NCBI RefSeq assembly: GCF_014284155.1
Contig: NZ_JACOFZ010000003.1
Location: 1 to 64,000 of the forward strand
Source of the DNA: Affinundibacterium nitidum
Lineage (GTDB): Bacteria; Pseudomonadota; Gammaproteobacteria; Burkholderiales; Burkholderiaceae_D
Length of the DNA: 64,000 nt
Reading direction: 5' to 3'
Shown piece after piece: positions 58,614 to 64,000 of this stretch. Position 1 is the first letter of the stretch; the number at the start of each line of letters is the position of its first letter. Made by a program: the position numbers and the translations under genes. The notes below the pieces were generated by a model. The model saw only the letters and a list, made by a program, of their open reading frames with translations, made no database searches and was not told where the DNA came from.

Positions 58614-60833
58614 TTAAATTTGCCACGACAACTTGGCAAAAATTTCACTCTGTTTGCGTTTTGGTGCAAAGCCAGGCGTTTCTGACTTCGTCATAGTCCA
58701 GCCCAAATAGCTAGCGGTACCTAACCCTGCAATTCGAGTAAAGACGAGAGAATTCACGGTCCGGCTGCTTTCGGGAGCGACAATACTCGTGTAAAGCTCA
58801 GGATTTCGACTAGTACGAGAATCTTGAAGGATCAAACGCAATGTGTCCTTACCAGAAAGGTGGAGTACGCTATTAATCTGCAAAGCTGTTTCGGTGTATG
58901 CCCGCTCGCCGCTATGCAACTCATCGTTCGCATTAATCCAGCTAGTGGCATAACTAGAATCAAACTCGAGACGATCAAGCGGCCTTAGCTTAGCACTCAT
59001 AGAGGCCGAACCGCCTTTACCCAATCGATTAGCAGAAACGTCAATTACATCACCGACACTAAAATCGCCGTTGACGCGTGCAATTCGCTTGCCTGGGCTT
59101 AGAGCAAAGCCCGTCGATACTCTCGTCAGCTTATATAACTCCCCATCTGCATTCACGCGACTACGTACGGAAGGATTAACATTGACATAGACAGAACTGT
59201 CATACGCCCCAGCCACACTCATGCCGGGTGAGATACTCTTCGACAAGACATTGCCTTCACTATCAAGCTTGTATTCACTCGAAACGTAGGTGTTGAATTC
59301 ATTCCATATTCCCAGCTTGCCCCATTTCTTTGTGAGGTCATTGTTCACACTTTGAAATCCAACCTGGGAGAAAAACCCGTTATCGTCACGGAAGTCTTTA
59401 CTTAAGTCTCGCACACTTAAGCCTATCCCCCAACCATCATCCCCTTTCGACCATCCTGCATAAAAGGCATGCCCACTGGTCAATACACCTTTTGCTAAAT
59501 TGTCGTGACTGTCGGCTTGCGCCGTTGTATTACTCAGCAAAAGTTGCGCACGTAAACCCTGATTTCGATCTATTTGCCACACAAAGTCGGGGCCAAACAC
59601 TCGGTTATAGGCGTTAATTTCGTCGTACTGTCGGTCGGTTGCCACCATCCCCAAGGACATCGTTCCAAACCGCAGATTCATCCGTGCATCGGTTGCTACA
59701 GAAGCTACGTTAGCATTCGCAGTGGAGGTGTAGTAAGTATGTGGAATCAGCACCAAGCCGCCTGCAGCGTCTTTTGCTACGATCAAGCTGATATCTTTTT
59801 CTGCATCTCGGCGGGTATAACGTAAGCCTGCATCTGGATTTGCAATACTTCGCGTACTAATCGCGTTGAAAGGTGTCCTCAAAATATCGGCACCCTCCAG
59901 AAAAAACGGACGTTTTTCCTGGACAAATATGCTGAATCTGGTGTTGCCCGACAACTGCGGAGAATCCAGCTCAATTTGAGAAAAATCGGGATTCAATGTC
60001 ATATCCAAAGTCGTAGCCGAATCAGGGCGCAGTTTAAAATCTAAACTGAACTGGTTAGCGTGTATAGCCTGACTTGGCTTGCCTTGAACGGCATCGGTGC
60101 TACGACGACTCACGACTTGCGGCGTCAAATTCCAGTTCATGCCAGAAGGTAAGTCGACTAAACCATCGATCGTGTCGGAGTAGCACAAGTTGCAATTGGT
60201 CGCCCTGGTGACGCCACCGCTATACATGCGATAACGTTGATCGCGTGTCATATTTCGTAAAACCAATAAGCTCCATGGCGTGGTCGAATTTTTATCATAC
60301 GCAATAGAGGCAAATGGAATTCGATATTCAGCACTCCAGCCGCCTTCGAAGCGAGCGGTTGCCACGTCAAAATCATAGTCTGGCGACGAATCTTCTCCCG
60401 CAGAATCGCTATAAATGCCATCCATCACCGTACCGCGGGCATTTACATAAAAGATTTGCGCAGACTTATGGGCGCTGCTGGGATCTAAATACAGCGCAAA
60501 AAAATCTTGATCGATGGTGATTCGGTCGCGCCTTGCAAAAGAGTCTCGGATCTCTTGTGGATCGGTATCAAATGCAGTGATGCCGACATACAAATACTTC
60601 TCATCAAACAAAACGCGGACCTCAGTTCTCAGATGCGCTTTTTGCTTATCAAATGGTTGTGTTTGATAGAAAGCATCATGTGGCTGTGTTTGACTCCATA
60701 ACTTCTCATCCAACTTACCATCAATACTTGGCTTTACATCACTTGCCGCTATGCGCTTCGCTTGAAACCCAGCATTGGCATCATGACAAAGAAACATGAG
60801 GCTCAAAAATAACGGGGCGAATAATACTTTCAT
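58614..60833 (-). CDS. DUF5916 outer-membrane protein with CBM9-like N-terminus
   Basis: A 739-residue exported protein. A signal peptide ends near residue 21 (DANA-G). The first 210 or so residues resemble a family 9 carbohydrate-binding fold (IDGKLDEKLWSQTQPHDAF at the start, a typical signature). The rest is rich in alternating strands, as in a large beta-barrel, and ends with KLSWQI. The family is linked to outer-membrane import or binding of oligosaccharides, but no reaction is established. It stands alone, without a TonB box or SusD-like partner. Confidence 0.85.
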   Translation of the reverse strand: MKVLFAPLFLSLMFLCHDANAGFQAKRIAASDVKPSIDGKLDEKLWSQTQPHDAFYQTQPFDKQKAHLRTEVRVLFDEKYLYVGITAFDTDPQEIRDSFARRDRITIDQDFFALYLDPSSAHKSAQIFYVNARGTVMDGIYSDSAGEDSSPDYDFDVATARFEGGWSAEYRIPFASIAYDKNSTTPWSLLVLRNMTRDQRYRMYSGGVTRATNCNLCYSDTIDGLVDLPSGMNWNLTPQVVSRRSTDAVQGKPSQAIHANQFSLDFKLRPDSATTLDMTLNPDFSQIELDSPQLSGNTRFSIFVQEKRPFFLEGADILRTPFNAISTRSIANPDAGLRYTRRDAEKDISLIVAKDAAGGLVLIPHTYYTSTANANVASVATDARMNLRFGTMSLGMVATDRQYDEINAYNRVFGPDFVWQIDRNQGLRAQLLLSNTTAQADSHDNLAKGVLTSGHAFYAGWSKGDDGWGIGLSVRDLSKDFRDDNGFFSQVGFQSVNNDLTKKWGKLGIWNEFNTYVSSEYKLDSEGNVLSKSISPGMSVAGAYDSSVYVNVNPSVRSRVNADGELYKLTRVSTGFALSPGKRIARVNGDFSVGDVIDVSANRLGKGGSASMSAKLRPLDRLEFDSSYATSWINANDELHSGERAYTETALQINSVLHLSGKDTLRLILQDSRTSRNPELYTSIVAPESSRTVNSLVFTRIAGLGTASYLGWTMTKSETPGFAPKRKQSEIFAKLSWQI

Positions 60834-60935
60834 GGGGACTTTTTATGTAAAAAATAGCAAGTGGTGGGCGAAGCACAGTAAAGCTAGTCTGTATCGACGG
60901 TAGGCAAAATAGATCGCTGTAGTAAATTTTAGTTC

Positions 60936-60966
60936 AAAAAAAAACTGCCCGAAGGCAGTTTTTTTG
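60936..60966. terminator. Intrinsic terminator after the porin gene
   Basis: The stem AAAAACTGCC/GGCAGTTTTT with loop CGAA and long A/T runs on both sides lies about 22 bases beyond the porin stop. It is bidirectional in form, but only the porin transcript is expected to reach it. Confidence 0.88.
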
Positions 60967-60987
60967 AACTTATTGACTGACCGTCAA

Positions 60988-62052
60988 TTAGAACGCGTGG
61001 TTGATACCAACAACTGTACGTGTTGCAGAACGGTTGTTTGCGCCGATGATCAAGCCCAAATCTGTATCTTTAGCTTGAGTTGTGCCAGCTTTTGCATATG
61101 TGAATGATGCATATGCAGCTGTACGCTTACTGAAAGCATATTTAGCCAAACCAACGAATGTGTCAGCTTTTGCTTTCAAGTCGCCAGAACGGTGAGTAGA
61201 GTAGTAACCGCCTGTCAACGTCACAGCTGGAGAAACAGCGTAGTCAAAACCAGCGCCCATTACACCGATGTTACGGCCTGTTGTGTTCACTTCGTTTTCT
61301 GTGTAAGTAACTTTTACTGTCAAATCTGAAGTAACAACAAATTTACCACCGCCAGTGTATGAACGCAAAGTGGAGTTGTTTGCAGCATCACGCAATTGAG
61401 AGTATGCGAACACAGCAGTCATACCATTTTGTGAATAAGTTGCAGATGCGCCAGCGTAGCTGCTTGCCATTGTGTCGCCAGCTTTTTCACCGAAACCGTA
61501 CATAGCGGAGAAAACGACACCACCAAACATTGCTGGTGCGCTGTACTTGATAGAGTTGTTTTCACGAGCAGCGGATGAAACACCGTTGCTAGTACCATGT
61601 GCACTGTACAAAGTCGTGTTATTCAATGAACCCAAGTTCACGTTGGCATTTGTGCCTGGATGTGCGAAGTTCATTGGATCAACTTGTGACAATGTGTCGT
61701 ATGACAAGTTAGTTTGACGACCAGCTTCGAAGCTACCGAAATCGCCAGACAAACCTACTGTTGCTTTACGGTCAAACAAGTTACCTGCCACGCCTGTGTC
61801 AGCAGACAAAGAGCTTTCCAAGTTGAAGTTTGCTTTCAAGCCATTGCCCAAATCTTCAGAACCGCGGAAACCCCAACGACCAGAGCTCAAACCGCTTGAT
61901 TCCATAGAGATTTTTTTAGCGCCTGTTGTTGTTTGGTTTGTCGCAGCAGAAGTGTTCACGTCAACGATACCGTACAAAACGACAGAAGACTGAGCAGAAG
62001 CTGCTGATGCGAATGCGCTCAAAACTGCAAAAGCGATAAGTGATTTTTTCAT
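60988..62052 (-). CDS. Gram-negative porin (Burkholderiales type)
   Basis: A trimeric outer-membrane diffusion channel. The signal peptide (MKKSLIAFAVLSAFASAASA-Q) is followed by SSVVLYGIVDVNTS, then RWGFRGSEDLGNGLKANFNLES, the usual start of this family, and the C-terminus ends in VVGINHAF with the final Phe used in barrel assembly. I chose the ATG at 62052 (354 residues, GGAGAG upstream). It is monocistronic with its own terminator and is probably strongly expressed. Confidence 0.95.
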   Translation of the reverse strand: MKKSLIAFAVLSAFASAASAQSSVVLYGIVDVNTSAATNQTTTGAKKISMESSGLSSGRWGFRGSEDLGNGLKANFNLESSLSADTGVAGNLFDRKATVGLSGDFGSFEAGRQTNLSYDTLSQVDPMNFAHPGTNANVNLGSLNNTTLYSAHGTSNGVSSAARENNSIKYSAPAMFGGVVFSAMYGFGEKAGDTMASSYAGASATYSQNGMTAVFAYSQLRDAANNSTLRSYTGGGKFVVTSDLTVKVTYTENEVNTTGRNIGVMGAGFDYAVSPAVTLTGGYYSTHRSGDLKAKADTFVGLAKYAFSKRTAAYASFTYAKAGTTQAKDTDLGLIIGANNRSATRTVVGINHAF

Positions 62053-62398
62053 TGAAAAGCTCTCCAAAGGTTAAAAAATTTCTTGAATGATTTTATTACT
62101 ATATAAATATCAACTCAAAATGGTGTCCCAAGTTCCTGCCACCTAACAAACCTTGGCAGCTTTTTGCCTTGTATACTAAGTGGCATTGGAACAAATTGCA
62201 CCCTTTTGGGCAAAGGGATTCACGGTTTTTGTGCAACTATCTCTTGATTATGTGGCATTGCAACAACAAAGCACTAGATCGGCACACAAAAATGTGAATT
62301 ATAGCAACCTTTCTGAAAATAAGGAAATTGCGATACCACAACTCTGCCCCCTCATATAGGGCTTACAATAAGCTTTTCAAGGCCTCTCGACACTTTTT
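62053..62398. other. Divergent promoter region, porin and coq7
   Basis: About 345 bases without a gene. It contains a near-perfect 15-base direct repeat (GTGGCATTGNAACAA at 62180-62194 and 62252-62266), and between the copies a small hairpin (CCCTTT/AAAGGG, 62201-62217). These could be regulator sites for the porin. Confidence 0.45.
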
Positions 62399-63031
62399 AT
62401 GACCGCCCCCTCTATCGATATCCTCATTGGCAACTTTGATCGCGCATTACGTGTGATCAGTGGCCAAGCGCGCGCCTCTCGTGCCAATCCTGCTGCATCA
62501 CTTGAAGAAGCAACTTTGTCCGAAAATGAACAAAAGCACGCTGCGGGCTTGATGCGCGTCAACCATGTTGGTGAAATCTGCGCCCAAGCTCTCTACGATT
62601 CTCAAGCCGTGTTTTCTCGCGATCAAAAAGTGCGAGAGCAATTCAAGCATTCAGGAATCGAGGAAGAGGATCATTTAGCTTGGACTGCCGAACGACTACA
62701 GCAACTCAATTCGCATACAAGCATATTAAATCCAATTTGGTACGTTGGAGCATACGCATGTGGACTCGCCGCAGGTGCATGCGGTGATGCGGTCAGCCTT
62801 GGCTTTGTGGTGGAAACCGAAAAACAGGTGGAAGCACACCTTGAGAGCCACTTGGAGAAACTGCCGATGCAAGATGCAAAATCGAGAGCGATCGTCGACC
62901 AAATGCGTATCGACGAAATCAATCACGGTGACGCTGCCAGCAAGTTAGGTGCACAAGATTTACCGGCTCCAGTGAAGGGCTTGATGAAAGTGATGGCGAA
63001 GGTCATGACGAGCACAGCCTATCATGTTTAA
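62399..63031 (+). CDS. coq7: Coq7: demethoxy-ubiquinone hydroxylase
   Basis: A diiron membrane-associated monooxygenase that performs the C6 hydroxylation late in ubiquinone synthesis. The diiron ligands lie in LMRVNHVGEICAQALY, GIEEEDHLAW, FVVETEKQVEAH and MRIDEINHGDAA. The length of 210 matches the Burkholderiales form. It is divergent from the porin gene and convergent with uvrD. Confidence 0.95.
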   Translation: MTAPSIDILIGNFDRALRVISGQARASRANPAASLEEATLSENEQKHAAGLMRVNHVGEICAQALYDSQAVFSRDQKVREQFKHSGIEEEDHLAWTAERLQQLNSHTSILNPIWYVGAYACGLAAGACGDAVSLGFVVETEKQVEAHLESHLEKLPMQDAKSRAIVDQMRIDEINHGDAASKLGAQDLPAPVKGLMKVMAKVMTSTAYHV

Positions 63032-63083
63032 TCCCAGGCGCTAAGCTGCTAGCAGTTCGACGCTGGCAGCAGCTAGATGCGTT

Positions 63084-64000
63084 CTACATCCGCTCTAATT
63101 TAGCGATGCCCAAATCGAGCAACTTCATGCCGAATTTGCCGAAATTAATATGGGCACGCGCATTCGTTCCGCTGCCCTCAATATTCACTATCACGCCCTC
63201 ACCAAATTTTGCGTGAGAGACATTTTCTCCAATGCGCCATGCGCTGCCAGTTTGCGTTTTAGAGAAACCTTGTGCGATCTGATTGGCGCCACTCTCAGGA
63301 GCGTCATCCCAAGCAGATTTAGTACGACCAAACCAAGTTGGCTGCACCTTAGGCGAGAGCCATTTCAATGAAGCATCGGGCATCTCATCGAAGAAACGCG
63401 AGCGTAAGTTGTAGCGCGTTTGGCCATGCAACATGCGAGTTTGCGAGAATGTCATATACAAGCGTTTGCGAGCACGAGTTATCGCCACGTACATCAGGCG
63501 GCGCTCTTCTTCTACACCAGACTCTTCCTGTGAACTATTTTCGTGTGGGAATAAACCTTCCTCCAATCCACCAATAAACACCGAATCAAATTCCAGGCCT
63601 TTTGCCGCATGCACAGTCATTAATTGCAAAGCGTCTTGTCCCGCTTGCGCTTGATTATCGCCTGCCTCTAAAGAGGCATGGGAAAGGAATGCTGACAGCG
63701 GTGACATCACGGTTGGCAACGCCGCATCAGCATCAATAATCTCGATACCTTGATCATTGGCAATCAGACTGCTTGCTGGTCGCGACGTGGGCCCAGTCAA
63801 TGCTGGCGCGTCGTGACCAAATCCTTCTTCGGAAACAAAGAGGGTCGCGGCACTCACCAATTGTTCCAAGTTTTCGATGCGATCCGCACCTTCTTTTTCG
63901 TTTTGATAGTGGGTAATCAGTGTACTCAAATCAAGCACCACTTGGACCATTTCTGGCAGGGGTAAGTTTTGGGTTTCGAAACGCGCAGCTTCAATTAATT
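63084..64000 (-). CDS. uvrD: DNA helicase II UvrD, C-terminal part (5' end outside the window)
   Basis: The C-terminal 305 or so codons of a superfamily 1 helicase used in mismatch and nucleotide-excision repair. The frame is open to the window edge, so the N-terminus lies beyond it. Helicase motifs visible are LMTVHAAKGLEFDSVFIGGLEEGLFP (motif V region, split here at the Pro) and EERRLMYVAITRARKRLYM (motif VI). The tail has the tudor-like HAKFGEGVIVNIEGSG of UvrD/PcrA, which argues against Rep. Confidence 0.93.
   Translation of the reverse strand, partial: LIEAARFETQNLPLPEMVQVVLDLSTLITHYQNEKEGADRIENLEQLVSAATLFVSEEGFGHDAPALTGPTSRPASSLIANDQGIEIIDADAALPTVMSPLSAFLSHASLEAGDNQAQAGQDALQLMTVHAAKGLEFDSVFIGGLEEGLFPHENSSQEESGVEEERRLMYVAITRARKRLYMTFSQTRMLHGQTRYNLRSRFFDEMPDASLKWLSPKVQPTWFGRTKSAWDDAPESGANQIAQGFSKTQTGSAWRIGENVSHAKFGEGVIVNIEGSGTNARAHINFGKFGMKLLDLGIAKLERM

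Overview
The window looks like a chromosomal segment of a betaproteobacterium in the Burkholderiales, most likely Oxalobacteraceae (an Undibacterium-like genome). The basis is moderate GC, a Burkholderiales-type porin, Coq7, the metX-metW pair, gatCAB, a yraN-diaA-dolP cluster, and mreBCD-mrdA-rodA-rlpA in one run. The assignment comes from gene content and protein style, not from a search. No tRNA, rRNA or CRISPR array was seen. The window opens inside an IS3-family transposase and closes inside uvrD.

Layout. 1-530: right end of an IS3-type element. 0.6-8.2 kb: M48 protease plus LemA, the dolP-diaA-yraN cluster divergent from rsmI, then rlpA. 7.1-13.2 kb: the rod-shape operon mreB-mreC-mreD-mrdA-rodA-rlpA, with a terminator-like hairpin after mreB. 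13.6-17.2 kb: gatCAB. 17.1-18.5 kb: a vapBC toxin-antitoxin pair between two direct repeats of about 270-281 bp. Each repeat holds the 3' end of gatB, a palindromic element and a terminator hairpin. 18.5-23.1 kb: a complete type I secretion operon (ABC ATPase, HlyD, TolC). 23.4-26.5 kb: a BKACE enzyme, a NeuD-like acyltransferase and a glycosyltransferase. 26.7-30.9 kb: a 1388-residue DUF4214/RTX-like surface protein, probably the type I substrate and possibly an S-layer protein. 31.3-37.2 kb: a TPR/beta-barrel protein, a CHASE2 nucleotide cyclase, a FecR-domain protein and a Crp-type regulator. 37.2-54.6 kb: a polysaccharide locus with manC, gmd, rmd, wzm, wzt, several GT4 glycosyltransferases (two of them giant multi-domain proteins) and a coiled-coil methyltransferase, interrupted by pyrE. 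54.8-64 kb: xth, a periplasmic M48 protease, metXW, a DUF5916 outer-membrane protein, a porin, coq7 and uvrD.

How the parts may work together. ManC, Gmd and Rmd give GDP-D-rhamnose. Wzm/Wzt with a C-terminal Wzt domain, plus WbpY- and WbpZ-like transferases, point to an A-band-like D-rhamnan O-polysaccharide. A type I-secreted RTX-like surface protein next to an ABC-exported O-polysaccharide recalls the Caulobacter RsaA S-layer, where the O-polysaccharide anchors the layer. Four sites of the form TGTGA-N6-TCACA (three perfect, one with a single mismatch) lie upstream of the secretion operon, the surface-protein gene, the Crp-type gene itself and gmd. The Crp-type protein has the RETxxR recognition helix expected for that site, and a predicted adenylate cyclase is encoded two genes from it. 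The best single hypothesis for this window is a cAMP-Crp-controlled programme for building a surface layer and its polysaccharide anchor. The separate parts are visible in the sequence. The link between them is inference.
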